Below, in pieces: positions 8,027-16,553 of a stretch of DNA of 64,000 nucleotides (position 1 is the first letter of the stretch; every line of letters begins with the position of its first letter). Position numbers and translations under genes: made by a program. The notes beneath the pieces are model-generated. The model made no database searches, was not told the DNA's origin, and was given only the letters and a program-made list of their open reading frames with translations. The stretch comes from Sporolactobacillus kofuensis (GTDB taxonomy: Bacteria > Bacillota > Bacilli > Bacillales > Sporolactobacillaceae): assembly GCF_024125425.1 (NCBI RefSeq), contig NZ_JAMXWN010000006.1, positions 62,001 through 126,000 on the forward strand, written 5' to 3'.

Positions 8027-8176
8027 AGGTGGCTGTTCTTATGATGCGAGCGGCGATCGTGCAGATATGCTGGCTGCGCTGTTAGGATAGGCTCTTTTTA
8101 CAGAAAGTGTCTTGCAGGAATTGTCGAATCTCGCAGCGAACTATTGAACGACTAATAAAGAAGGGAAGGCTGCCTA

Positions 8177-9187
8177 TTGAATGTGAATCAACAATTCATA
8201 CCCATGCGTCTTCTGACCGTTTCCGCACTGCTGAGACATTTGCCCGAAGAGCATCCCAAGTTTTCAATTGTCGAATCCGATTTCATTAAACGCCAGGCTG
8301 GTTGGCGTGGCGAACAAAAACTCAGCTATTACCTCGATGCACTTCCTCAGCAATTCCATTGTCTGTATAATCTTCGTTTAAGCGCGCACATTCAAACTCC
8401 TTTTGAGATTGATGCACTGATCATCAGCCCATTTGCTCTTTATATTGTGGAATCAAAAAATTACTTTGGCACGATTTATTTTGATTCGGTTTTTAATCAG
8501 TTCATTAGATTGAAAGGTGAGCATCAAGAAGGTTTCCCCAATCCGCTTGTTCAAGCGACCCGGCATAAAGACCGACTCGCGGCATGGCTCTCATTCCGTC
8601 ATTTGGTCTGTCCCCCCATCCAGTGCCTCATTTCAATAGCCAATACTGAGACACTCATCAAAGCATCATCAAAAGACAATGAGATTGGCCGCATGGTCTG
8701 TCACGCAGAACAGTTGGTAGCGAAAATCATTAAAAATGCCCAATCCTACACCCAGCAACTGCTTGATGCAACGCAGCTGTACAAACTTGAAAAGCTGTTG
8801 CTATCCGATCATACAGAGCCGGAAACGGATGTGCTTGCACAGTACTCAATCTCAGCAGCCGATCTTCTGTATGGTGTGCAGTGCTCTCGTTGCCGCTGTT
8901 TCACGATGAAGCGTATCGCTCGATCATGGAAATGCAATCGATGCGGCCATGCAGATCCTGCTGCGGCAAATCAAATGATGCTGGATTATTTTCTCTTATT
9001 CGGAAAAACAATGACCAATAGTCAATGCCGTAATTTTTTAAAAGTTCCAAGCAGACATGTAGTCGCAAGAATTCGAAAACAAATGGGACTTGAAATTGGA
9101 GGCTCGGGCTGTGGCATTGGATTGCATTATCTTATGCCGAATCACCAGTACTTTCACCAGAACTACCAACTGTGGAGAAAACAGTGA
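8177..9187 (+). CDS. NERD-domain protein with C-terminal zinc ribbon
   Basis: 336 residues from TTG 8177 (GAAGG ribosome site upstream). Residues about 40-150 form a nuclease-related (NERD) domain: GWRGEQKLSYYLDALP, then FEIDALIISPFALYIVESKNYFG, which contains the Asp and ExK residues of a PD-(D/E)xK nuclease fold. Near residue 235 a CxxC...CxxC pair (CSRCRCF...CNRCG) forms a zinc ribbon, followed by a helical tail (MTNSQCRNFLKVPSRHVVARIRKQ) that could be a DNA-binding helix-turn-helix. NERD proteins are presumed DNA-processing enzymes of unknown role. It stands alone and is followed by a long repeat array. Confidence 0.8.
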   Translation: MNVNQQFIPMRLLTVSALLRHLPEEHPKFSIVESDFIKRQAGWRGEQKLSYYLDALPQQFHCLYNLRLSAHIQTPFEIDALIISPFALYIVESKNYFGTIYFDSVFNQFIRLKGEHQEGFPNPLVQATRHKDRLAAWLSFRHLVCPPIQCLISIANTETLIKASSKDNEIGRMVCHAEQLVAKIIKNAQSYTQQLLDATQLYKLEKLLLSDHTEPETDVLAQYSISAADLLYGVQCSRCRCFTMKRIARSWKCNRCGHADPAAANQMMLDYFLLFGKTMTNSQCRNFLKVPSRHVVARIRKQMGLEIGGSGCGIGLHYLMPNHQYFHQNYQLWRKQ

Positions 9188-9228
9188 TCCACACGACCCG
9201 AGCTGAAACCGACGGGGACGGAGCCAAA

Positions 9229-9790
9229 TCGAACCGAATTGTGGCATATCCGAGCCGAATCGGGCCGAATCCGAACCGAATTTCGGTATATCCGAACCGA
9301 ATTTCGGTATATCCGAACCGAATCGTGGCTTACCCGAACCGAATCGTGGCGACCCGAACCGAATCTCGGCATAACCGAACCGAATCGTGGCGAATCCGAA
9401 CCGAATCGTGGCGAATCCGAACCGAATCACGGCATAACCGAACCGAATCCGGCGATCCGAACCGAATCACGGCATAACCGAACCGAATTGCGGCATAACC
9501 GAGCCGAATCACGGCATAACCGAACCGAATTGCGGCTTACCCGAACCGAATCGAGGCTTATCCGAACCGAATTGCGGCATACACGAACCGAATCCGGGGA
9601 TCCGAACCGAATTGCGGCATAACCGAGCCGAATTGGACCGAATCCGAGCCGAATCACGTCATAACCGAACCGAATCGTGACGAATCCGAGCCGAATCACG
9701 GCATACCCGAACCGAATTGCGGCTTAACCGAACCGAATTGGACCGAACCCGAACCGAATGCGGCATTGCTCGACCCGAACCGATCAAATC
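9229..9790. repeat. 21-bp phased CCGAACCGAAT array (array B)
   Basis: About 27 consecutive units of the form CCGAACCGAAT+10, mostly 21 bp long. Two 19-bp units ending GGCGAT and GGGGAT start at 9438 and 9583, 145 bp apart (6x21+19), the same rule as the GGACA arrays plus one unit. All frames on both strands are largely stop-free, which explains several apparent small open frames. The array lies between the NERD gene and levR, both on the plus strand. Confidence 0.9.
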
Positions 9791-9943
9791 TGGCACCCAA
9801 TTTAGCACTTTTCTTATTCTTTTGCCCAATTCTAGATCATTTCGTGATAAAGTAGTTCAAATCGCCTTTAGTAACCGCTTTCATTGTATAATAGAGGATA
9901 AACGATACTTTATGAAGAATTGATTCAGAAGAGGTGGACGAAT

Positions 9944-12757
9944 ATGGGACGGCGACGTGAGAAGATTTACGATGAACTATCTAGACAATGCGCACATTTC
10001 GATAAGAAGACACTGCTAATGAATTCTGGTGTAACGGCTTCTGATCTTGCGGAAGCCTTGGCTATCATGCGCAGCAATGTCAGCTCAGAGCTGAATGCCC
10101 TTGTTCGTGAGAAACGAGTGATCAAGTTTGTCACACGCCCCGTACTGTATGTGCCTGCTGATCTTATTCGTTCGCAATTCGGAGATGTCGTTCATGACTT
10201 TGAAATCAAAGCATCTTCATTGAATGAATTGCTGAATCAAGAGCGTGTTCATGATAAAAATGAGGATCCATTTTCTCATTTGATTGGAGCAGATAAAAGT
10301 CTGAAGAAAAGTGTGAAACAGGCTAAATCAGCGATTGTCTACCCACCGAGAGGACTACATACTTTGATACTCGGACCGACCGGATCAGGGAAAACGCTGT
10401 TTGCGCATATGATGCATAATTATGCGATCTCAATAAAGCGGATTGTTGAAAAGGCGCCGTTTATTGATTTTAACTGTGCTGATTACTACAACAACCCGCA
10501 GCTTCTGATTGGTCAGCTGTTCGGCTACATCAAAGGTGCATTTACCGGTGCCGCGCGCGATCAAGACGGGCTGGTGGCCAAAGCGGACGGAGGAATTTTG
10601 TTTCTCGATGAAATCCACCGTCTGCCGCCGGAAGGTCAGGAAATGCTGTTCTATTTCATGGATACCGGCCGCTACAGTAAGCTTGGCGAGACGGGAAACA
10701 AACGAGAGGCGCATGTTTTGATCATCGGTGCAACAACGGCTGATCCGGAATCGGCACTGCTGCAGACGTTCCTGCGCCGCGTTCCGGTGATGATCAATAT
10801 ACCAAATTTCCAGAGCCGGAGTGTCAGCGAGCAAATTGAGCTGACTAAATTCCTGCTCTCACGCGAAGCTCACCGGACGCATCATAGGTTCCATGTCAGT
10901 GCAGATGTGATCAAAGCACTAATCGGTAGTGTGACCTTCGGTAATATCGGTCAGCTGAAATCCAATGTGCAGCTGATCTGCGCACAAGGGTTTCTGGACA
11001 GTATGAATAATGATTTTGTTCAGCTGGATGCGAAAATGCTGCCTTCAGAAATGCAGGAAGGACTGCATCGTATTTCGCATCAGCCGAAAACGAATCAGCA
11101 GTTAAACAAAGAACTGCCGCTGTTCCTTGTTGTTACAGGAAGCAAGGATCCATTGCTGACGGATATCGATCAGTATGAACCGCCGTTTGATCTTTATAAA
11201 AAGATTTCTGGAAAATACGATTCGCTCACTCAAGAGGGACTGTCTGCACATGATATTCACAAACTAATTACTGAGGACATCAAGGAGCAGCTCAGAAAAT
11301 TTTATCGAAAAACAGCTAAGAATATGCAGAACACTGCTGTGGACCGGCGGATTATGGACCTATCAAAGCACTTCGAAACAATTTGTTCTCAAGTGCTTGG
11401 CGAACACTTAAGCCGGCAATTTGTATCGCTGCTGACCGTTCATCTCTCATCATTTTTGGAACATCCGCAACGCAAGCTGGAGTGTTCGCCTGATATGAAA
11501 CAAACGATGTTCACGTATGCACAGAAAGACTATGAAGCAGCAGGAAAAATAGCGCAGCTCATCGAAGATCAAGTGAAAGTGGCTCTTCCTGAAGTTGAAA
11601 TTGTGTATATTGCCTTTCTGCTCAGTTCATTTGTGGAACTCTCGCAGCAGAAAAACGTCGGCATTGTGGTAGCAGCGCACGGCCCGCATACGGCGAGCTC
11701 GATGGTCAGTGTTGTTAAGGAATTGATGGGCGACTATCCGATCGAGGCCGTAGATATGCCGCTCAGTTTAAATTTCAGCGACATTTTCGATAATATCGTA
11801 CAGGCGGTCAAAATGGTTGATCAAGGTGCAGGGGTACTGATGATGGTGGATATGGGATCCCTCTATTATTTTGAAGAAAAAATAGCTCGAGGTGCAAAAG
11901 TTCGCGTCAAAGCGATTGATATGGTGTCCACACCGATGGTTCTGGATGCCGTCAAGAATGCGAACTATCTTCATATGGACTTAAAAGGGCTCGTCGATTC
12001 GCTTTACAAACTGCGCCGTACTGTTGGTATGGAGCATCAGCAGTCGAGTGGTCAGCGTGAAAAAGCAATTCTCACCATCTGTACAACCGGAAGCGGGATT
12101 GCCAAGCGAATTAAAAATATCGTCAGCATGTATCTTCGCAATGTGACGGATGAAGAAATTACCGTGCTGCCGATCTCAATTGAGGATCTGTACGATACTG
12201 CACAAAAAATGCAGGAGAAATATGAAATTGTAGCCAGTATCGGTGCGAAAAATCCGAAGCTTGAGGGCGTGCCGTATATCACTCTTTCTCAATTTGTCGG
12301 CGGTGAAGGGCAAGAAATTCTCCAATCCATTTTGCAGAACAAAGCGCTGCCGATCAAAGATAATCCATCGCACATTATTGTCAAAGGTGTCTGCGAAGAT
12401 AGTCTGCAGGATATGCTGATGTATCTGAATCCGAAACGGGCAGTGGCTGCTATTCTTGAATTTAATGGTGCCGTGCAAAAAGCACTAAATCTCCACTTCA
12501 AAAATGCAACGCAGATCCGAATCATCATGCATCTTGCTTTTGCGCTTGAACGTGAAGTCGTGCATACACCGTTAAAATACGAAGGGGAGCTTAGCGAGGA
12601 GAAGAAGCAGCTGTTCCGCCAGCTTGAGCCGACACGCCAAGTATTCAATTTTAAATTGAATGTACAAATGAGCGATGGTGAGTTTTATTATTTTATTGAT
12701 ATGCTGATTGATGATTTGGGAAAAAATATACTTCAGTCTCAAGTAGCCCAAATTTAG
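9944..12757 (+). CDS. levR: LevR-type sigma-54-dependent PTS regulator
   Basis: 937 residues in LevR order: N-terminal winged helix; AAA+ domain with Walker A GPTGSGKT (about residue 144), sigma-54 contact loop GAFTGA (about 198) and Walker B GGILFLDEIHRLP (about 219); PRD1 around 450-560; a mannose-class EIIA-like domain (IGIVVAAHGPHTASSM); an EIIB-like region; and a C-terminal PRD2. It activates RNA polymerase-sigma-54 at the PTS operon and is tuned by phosphorylation from HPr and the EII proteins. ATG 9944 is preferred because AAGAGGTGG precedes it. A -24/-12 promoter and repeated upstream sites follow directly, confirming its target. The specific sugar (fructose or mannose) is inferred. 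Confidence 0.92.
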   Translation: MGRRREKIYDELSRQCAHFDKKTLLMNSGVTASDLAEALAIMRSNVSSELNALVREKRVIKFVTRPVLYVPADLIRSQFGDVVHDFEIKASSLNELLNQERVHDKNEDPFSHLIGADKSLKKSVKQAKSAIVYPPRGLHTLILGPTGSGKTLFAHMMHNYAISIKRIVEKAPFIDFNCADYYNNPQLLIGQLFGYIKGAFTGAARDQDGLVAKADGGILFLDEIHRLPPEGQEMLFYFMDTGRYSKLGETGNKREAHVLIIGATTADPESALLQTFLRRVPVMINIPNFQSRSVSEQIELTKFLLSREAHRTHHRFHVSADVIKALIGSVTFGNIGQLKSNVQLICAQGFLDSMNNDFVQLDAKMLPSEMQEGLHRISHQPKTNQQLNKELPLFLVVTGSKDPLLTDIDQYEPPFDLYKKISGKYDSLTQEGLSAHDIHKLITEDIKEQLRKFYRKTAKNMQNTAVDRRIMDLSKHFETICSQVLGEHLSRQFVSLLTVHLSSFLEHPQRKLECSPDMKQTMFTYAQKDYEAAGKIAQLIEDQVKVALPEVEIVYIAFLLSSFVELSQQKNVGIVVAAHGPHTASSMVSVVKELMGDYPIEAVDMPLSLNFSDIFDNIVQAVKMVDQGAGVLMMVDMGSLYYFEEKIARGAKVRVKAIDMVSTPMVLDAVKNANYLHMDLKGLVDSLYKLRRTVGMEHQQSSGQREKAILTICTTGSGIAKRIKNIVSMYLRNVTDEEITVLPISIEDLYDTAQKMQEKYEIVASIGAKNPKLEGVPYITLSQFVGGEGQEILQSILQNKALPIKDNPSHIIVKGVCEDSLQDMLMYLNPKRAVAAILEFNGAVQKALNLHFKNATQIRIIMHLAFALEREVVHTPLKYEGELSEEKKQLFRQLEPTRQVFNFKLNVQMSDGEFYYFIDMLIDDLGKNILQSQVAQI

Positions 12758-12870
12758 TGTGTTGTTTCCTAGTATATTATCAAATTAGTGTTTTGTTTGG
12801 AAACGTTTCAGACATTAGTGAATTATAAAAAGAAATAGTGTTTCATCTTTACCAATTAGTGTGTTGGTTT
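12754..12870 (+). promoter_or_regulatory. Candidate LevR upstream activating sites
   Basis: Direct repeats TTAGTGTGTTGTTT (12754), TTAGTGTTTTGTTT (12785), ATAGTGTTTCATC (12835) and TTAGTGTGTTGGTTT (12856), 70-200 bp upstream of the sigma-54 promoter, the usual distance for enhancer-like activator sites. Confidence 0.6.
12797..12811. promoter_or_regulatory. Candidate cre site (CcpA)
   Basis: TTGGAAACGTTTCAG region, a near-palindrome close to the catabolite-responsive element consensus, between the LevR repeats. Suggests glucose repression of the PTS operon. Confidence 0.6.
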
Positions 12871-12899
12871 TAAAAATCAGTTCATTCAAACATCTGTTT

Positions 12900-12928
12900 A
12901 AGAGCCTTTTGGGGGCTCTTTTTTTTTT
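12900..12928 (+). terminator. Terminator of levR
   Basis: AAGAGCC (12900-12906) pairs with GGCTCTT (12914-12920), followed by nine or ten T residues. It separates levR from the sigma-54 promoter. Confidence 0.85.
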
Positions 12929-12939
12929 AACACACAAAA

Positions 12940-12956
12940 TTGGCACGGGAATTGCT
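12940..12956 (+). promoter_or_regulatory. Sigma-54 (-24/-12) promoter of the PTS operon
   Basis: TTGGCACGGGAATTGCT matches TGGCAC-N5-TTGC exactly. It drives the four EII genes. rpoN is not in the window. Confidence 0.92.
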
Positions 12957-12992
12957 TATATAAAAGTGTACAGAGAGAAAGGAGGGTAAAAA

Positions 12993-13442
12993 GTGGTCGC
13001 AATTGTTATCGCTACGCACGGAAATTTATCTGAAGCTTTAATTGGAACAGCTAAGATGATTTTCGGAAATATGGAGAATGTTGCTCAGGTCACATTTAAA
13101 CCTGGTGAAGGAATTGAGAATTTGCTGGACAAATATCAAACGGTAAGCGAAGGCTTTGAGGATGACCAAATCCTATTCCTTGTCGATTTGTTTGGTGGAA
13201 GCCCTTATAATGCCGCGAGCCGCTTTGTTGCCCGCAAAGAAACGATGGATATTGTCACCGGCGTCAATCTTCCCATGCTTGTGGAAGTGCTGGGGAAGCG
13301 GCTTGCCGGTGGATCATTAGAAGAGCTGGTTGCAACCGCAAAGCTTGCGGGAGCAGATGGAATCAAGTCATTTAAAGAAATTTTTACACATCAAAAGCTT
13401 GCGAATAGTGCTGAAGAAGACGAGGGAGATGAATTAGGATGA
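12993..13442 (+). CDS. levD: PTS mannose/fructose-family EIIA
   Basis: 149 residues, the size of LevD. It begins VVAIVIATHGNLSEALIGTA, with the phosphorylated His in ATHG (about residue 10), and has FLVDLFGGSPYNAA typical of EIIA-Man. It accepts phosphate from HPr and passes it to EIIB. GTG 12993 is the start, with AAAGGAGG upstream. Four-base ATGA overlap with the EIIB gene. First gene of the sigma-54 operon. The symbol is by analogy with the Bacillus lev operon. Confidence 0.92.
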   Translation: MVAIVIATHGNLSEALIGTAKMIFGNMENVAQVTFKPGEGIENLLDKYQTVSEGFEDDQILFLVDLFGGSPYNAASRFVARKETMDIVTGVNLPMLVEVLGKRLAGGSLEELVATAKLAGADGIKSFKEIFTHQKLANSAEEDEGDELG

Positions 13443-13930
13443 AAATTAAATGGTTACGTATTGATTCACGACTCATCCATGGACAGGTGGCAAACAACTG
13501 GGTGAATCACGTTGGTGCAGGTACGATTATTGCTGCGAATGACAGCGCTGCCAAAGATGATTTGAGAAAGACATTACTTTTACAGGTGGCTCCGGGACGA
13601 ACAAAGTCCTACGTCATGACGATCGACAAGACAGCACGCTGCTACAAAAATCCGTCCTATGACAATCTGGAAGTGTTGCTGGTTGTCGAAACACCAAAGG
13701 ATGTGCTCCGCTTGATGGATGCCGGCGTAGAAGTTACCCAGGTTAATGTTGGCGGAATCACTTTTAAGGAAGGCATGACATTAATCTCCGAGGCGGTTTC
13801 CGTCAGCCCGGAAGATGTTGAAGCATTTAAGGAGTTGGATAAACGGGGTGTAAAGCTTATTTTGCAGCAATTGCCAAACACCACAGCATCCGACTTTATG
13901 AATCGGTTGAAAAGCAAAAATCTTTTATAA
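13439..13930 (+). CDS. levE: PTS mannose/fructose-family EIIB
   Basis: 163 residues, identical in length to the Bacillus LevE family. The active-site His lies in IDSRLIHGQVANNW (about residue 15), the EIIB-Man phosphorylation motif, and NVGGITFKEG is also typical. Cytosolic; transfers phosphate from EIIA to the incoming sugar. Coupled to the EIIA gene by overlap. Confidence 0.93.
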   Translation: MKIKWLRIDSRLIHGQVANNWVNHVGAGTIIAANDSAAKDDLRKTLLLQVAPGRTKSYVMTIDKTARCYKNPSYDNLEVLLVVETPKDVLRLMDAGVEVTQVNVGGITFKEGMTLISEAVSVSPEDVEAFKELDKRGVKLILQQLPNTTASDFMNRLKSKNLL

Positions 13931-13957
13931 CAACAGAATAAAGGGAGGGTTTTCAGC

Positions 13958-14758
13958 ATGAATACGATGCAGTTTGTTTTAGTTATTCTCGTAGCGCTCA
14001 TCTGCGGTATGGCGAGTGTAATGGATGAACGTCAGTTTCACCGTCCGATTGTTGCATGTACACTGATCGGCCTTGTTTTAGGAGATTTGCATACTGGTAT
14101 TATTCTCGGTGGTAGTCTTGAATTAATTGCGTTAGGCTGGATGAACGTTGGTGCTGCAATGGCCCCTGACGCTGCACTTGCTTCAACAATTTCTGCAATC
14201 ATCGTTATTGTCGGTCATCAATCCATTGGTGAAGGTATTGCCATTGCCGTTCCGCTCGCAGCGGCTGGTCAAGTATTAACGATCTTCGTTCGAACTATTG
14301 CCGTATTCTTCCAGCATCAAGCGGATCGCTATGCAGCGGAGGCCAACTTCCGAGGGATTGAGTGGTGCCACTTTGGCGCGCTGCTCTTGCAAGGGCTTCG
14401 TGTTGCCATCCCAACAGGCGCTGTTGCGGCAATCGCTGGAACAAGTGTAGTCAATCAATGGCTCGATTCGATTCCACCGGTCATCACACACGGACTTCAA
14501 GTCTCCGGCGGATTCATCGTTGTCGTTGGGTATGCAATGGTTATTAATATGATGAAAGCGCGTTCTCTGATGCCGTTCTTCTTCATTGGCTTTACGCTTG
14601 CAACGTTTATGACAGGGATTAACCTTGTAGGCTTAGGTATTCTTGCTGCCTGTGCAGCAGTCGTTTATGTCCAGCTGAATCCAGATTTCCATGATTCGAT
14701 TAAAGCGCCTGCTGCAGCGACGAATGTCGGAACTGACGACGATGATGTATTAGGATAA
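13958..14758 (+). CDS. levF: PTS mannose/fructose-family EIIC permease
   Basis: 266 residues with six or more membrane segments. GLVLGDLHTGIILGGSLELIALG and NVGAAMAPDAALAS are EIIC-Man signatures. Forms the sugar channel with EIID. ATG 13958 has AAAGGGAGGG upstream. Ends six bases before the ribosome site of the EIID gene. Confidence 0.93.
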   Translation: MNTMQFVLVILVALICGMASVMDERQFHRPIVACTLIGLVLGDLHTGIILGGSLELIALGWMNVGAAMAPDAALASTISAIIVIVGHQSIGEGIAIAVPLAAAGQVLTIFVRTIAVFFQHQADRYAAEANFRGIEWCHFGALLLQGLRVAIPTGAVAAIAGTSVVNQWLDSIPPVITHGLQVSGGFIVVVGYAMVINMMKARSLMPFFFIGFTLATFMTGINLVGLGILAACAAVVYVQLNPDFHDSIKAPAAATNVGTDDDDVLG

Positions 14759-14772
14759 GGAGGGTGAAGAAC

Positions 14773-15609
14773 ATGACAGAATTGAGAAAAGTAGAGCCGT
14801 TAACGAAAAGAGATATCCTAAGTACCTATTTCCGAAGCACGTTCATGCTTGGTTCGTTCAACTTTGAACGTATGCAAGCGATTGGATTCTGCGTGACCAT
14901 GATACCAGCGATCAAACGTTTCTACCATAAAAAAGAAGATCAGGCTGCTGCACTGAAGCGTCATCTTGAATTCTTCAACACAACGCCATGGCCGGCATCA
15001 GCAATCTTTGGTGTAACTGCTGCGATGGAACAAAAGAAAGCAGAAGGCGGAGACATCGATGAAGCCGCAATCACGAACGTAAAAATCGGTTTGATGGGAC
15101 CATTGGCAGGTATTGGCGACCCAATCTATTGGGGAACTGCACGCCCGATTCTTGCAGCGCTTGGTGCATCACTGGCATTGAGTGGAAGCATTCTTGGACC
15201 GCTACTCTTCTTCTTTGGTATTAACATCATCCGTTTTCTGACGAGATGGTATGGGTTCCAGGTGGGTTACCGTCAAGGTACGGATATTGTTCAAGACGTT
15301 GCAGGCAATCGCCTGAAAAAGTTGACACAAATGGCTTCCGTACTTGGCTTGTTCGTCATGGGTTCGCTTGTATCGAAATGGACCAGTATTAAGATGCCGC
15401 TTGTGCTTGTTTCTTACAAACAGGCAGGTCACGTTGTGAATACATCTCTGCAGAACATTTTGGATTCGCTTCTTCCAGGACTCGTTGCCTTGCTGATGAC
15501 GTTTGCGTGCATGTGGCTTCTGAAACGTAAAGTCAATGCAATCTACATCATCTTTGGCATGTTTGCCATTGGTATTCTCGGTTACTGGGCCGGCATTTTC
15601 GGACTATAA
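14773..15609 (+). CDS. levG: PTS mannose/fructose-family EIID permease
   Basis: 278 residues. TYFRSTFMLGSFNFERMQAIGF near the N-terminus and IGLMGPLAGIGDPIYWGTARPI are diagnostic for EIID-Man. A C-terminal group of membrane segments anchors it. ATG 14773 is preferred, nine bases after AAGGAGG; the earlier GTG at 14764 directly abuts that site. Completes the four-subunit transporter. Confidence 0.93.
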   Translation: MTELRKVEPLTKRDILSTYFRSTFMLGSFNFERMQAIGFCVTMIPAIKRFYHKKEDQAAALKRHLEFFNTTPWPASAIFGVTAAMEQKKAEGGDIDEAAITNVKIGLMGPLAGIGDPIYWGTARPILAALGASLALSGSILGPLLFFFGINIIRFLTRWYGFQVGYRQGTDIVQDVAGNRLKKLTQMASVLGLFVMGSLVSKWTSIKMPLVLVSYKQAGHVVNTSLQNILDSLLPGLVALLMTFACMWLLKRKVNAIYIIFGMFAIGILGYWAGIFGL

Positions 15610-15685
15610 TTTAAGGAATAACAGAAGTAGGCGCATCATTTGATGATGAATGAGACTTTTTGGAGAACGGCTAGGAGGGGTTTTT

Positions 15686-16063
15686 ATGTTAAACAGCTTG
15701 AGAGCATTTTTTGAACCAAAGAATAAACCTGAAGGTTATGTATACAGTTCGGCAAAATTGGTGACAGGACTGATGGTCATCGGTATCCTGTTATATACCA
15801 TTACTAATGGTTGGGGAACAGTAGTCGCTTTGTCCCTCGCTATTGCCTTACTGATCGGTCGCTATTTGCTGGCGAAACAGGCTGCTGGTGATTTTCGTGA
15901 TATGCATCATGCAAAAAAAGGGTATGCCAGGACGAGAAACAAAGATTATCTGCGCTTTATTAAAGCGCGTGGCGAACAAATGTTGAATGATAATAAGGTG
16001 CTCACCAAAACTGCTAAAGGAGAAATTCATGAACTCCTGGCCTATGCCGCAAAATATCTCTAA
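15686..16063 (+). CDS. Small membrane protein of unknown function, PTS operon
   Basis: 125 residues from ATG 15686 (AGGAGGGG five bases upstream). Two adjacent hydrophobic segments at about residues 20-60 (LVTGLMVIGILLYTITNGWG and VVALSLAIALLIGRYLLA), then a basic soluble tail rich in Lys/Arg. It is not the DUF956 (ManO) protein often found after mannose-class PTS genes. It sits 76 bp after levG with its own strong ribosome site, and before the terminator at 16111, so it is probably the last gene of the operon. Function unknown. Confidence 0.75.
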   Translation: MLNSLRAFFEPKNKPEGYVYSSAKLVTGLMVIGILLYTITNGWGTVVALSLAIALLIGRYLLAKQAAGDFRDMHHAKKGYARTRNKDYLRFIKARGEQMLNDNKVLTKTAKGEIHELLAYAAKYL

Positions 16064-16110
16064 TTCATATCCGAGAATGATGCCGCAAAACTGAATAAAT
16101 GAAAGATGAA

Positions 16111-16139
16111 GCGAAGGGATGAGGTGCCCTTCGCTTTTT
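16111..16139 (+). terminator. Terminator of the PTS operon
   Basis: GCGAAGGG (16111-16118) pairs with CCCTTCGC (16127-16134), followed by TTTTT. Confidence 0.85.
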
Positions 16140-16246
16140 GCGTCATGATGAGGATTGAGTTGCCCATCGGTAAAGACGAGATGAGGTAGGGGTAGGGTAG
16201 CAGTGTGAATACATCCTTTTTGCAATCTAATTTAACTTGGCCCGCT

Positions 16247-16294
16247 GCACAAGGGTTTCTGGACAGTATGAATAATGATTTTGTACAGCTGGAT
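16247..16294 (+). repeat. 48-bp copy of an internal levR segment
   Basis: Bases 16247-16294 match 10982-11029 inside levR at 47 of 48 positions, in the same orientation and still coding for the peptide AQGFLDSMNNDFVQLD before running into a stop. It lies 5.3 kb from its source, beyond the operon terminator. Confidence 0.9.
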
Positions 16295-16301
16295 CAAACT
16301 G

Positions 16302-16409
16302 GTCTTTAATAAACGCTATCTGATGATCGATCAAATAAAAGGAGACAAGGTTTACGTTGATCATAGTGTTGATTGCAGGCAAAATTACGGATGGCTTTTA
16401 GAACAATAA
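16302..16409 (+). pseudogene. 3' fragment of an unidentified gene
   Basis: In-frame stretch ending FNKRYLMIDQIKGDKVYVDH, then SVDCRQNYGWLLEQ and TAA. It has no start and begins right after the levR fragment, so it looks like the tail of a gene whose front was lost in a rearrangement. The family is not recognised. The rest up to 16500 carries a decayed dispersed-repeat remnant. Confidence 0.45.
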
Positions 16410-16451
16410 TTTTGCCTATGTATAAAAATAATGTTGTTATTAGATCAATAC

Positions 16452-16505
16452 TAAGCCTTCTGAGTGCGAGACACCTGCGTGACCGTTCCAATTGATGCGA
16501 GCCAG
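16452..16505. repeat. Remnant of the GAGACGCCTGCG dispersed repeat
   Basis: TGAGTGCGAGACACCTGCGTGACCG... followed by GATGCGAGCCAGAGG resembles the two ends of the family copies at 19866 and 62160, with the middle lost. Confidence 0.45.
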
Positions 16506-16553
16506 AGGAGAACCAGCAGCAACGGAAGATTGTACGGTACACCTATGGGCAGA

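Noticed and set aside
15686-16063. DUF956/ManO protein
   Set aside because: Position fits but sequence does not: two N-terminal membrane helices and no similarity to the soluble DUF956 fold.
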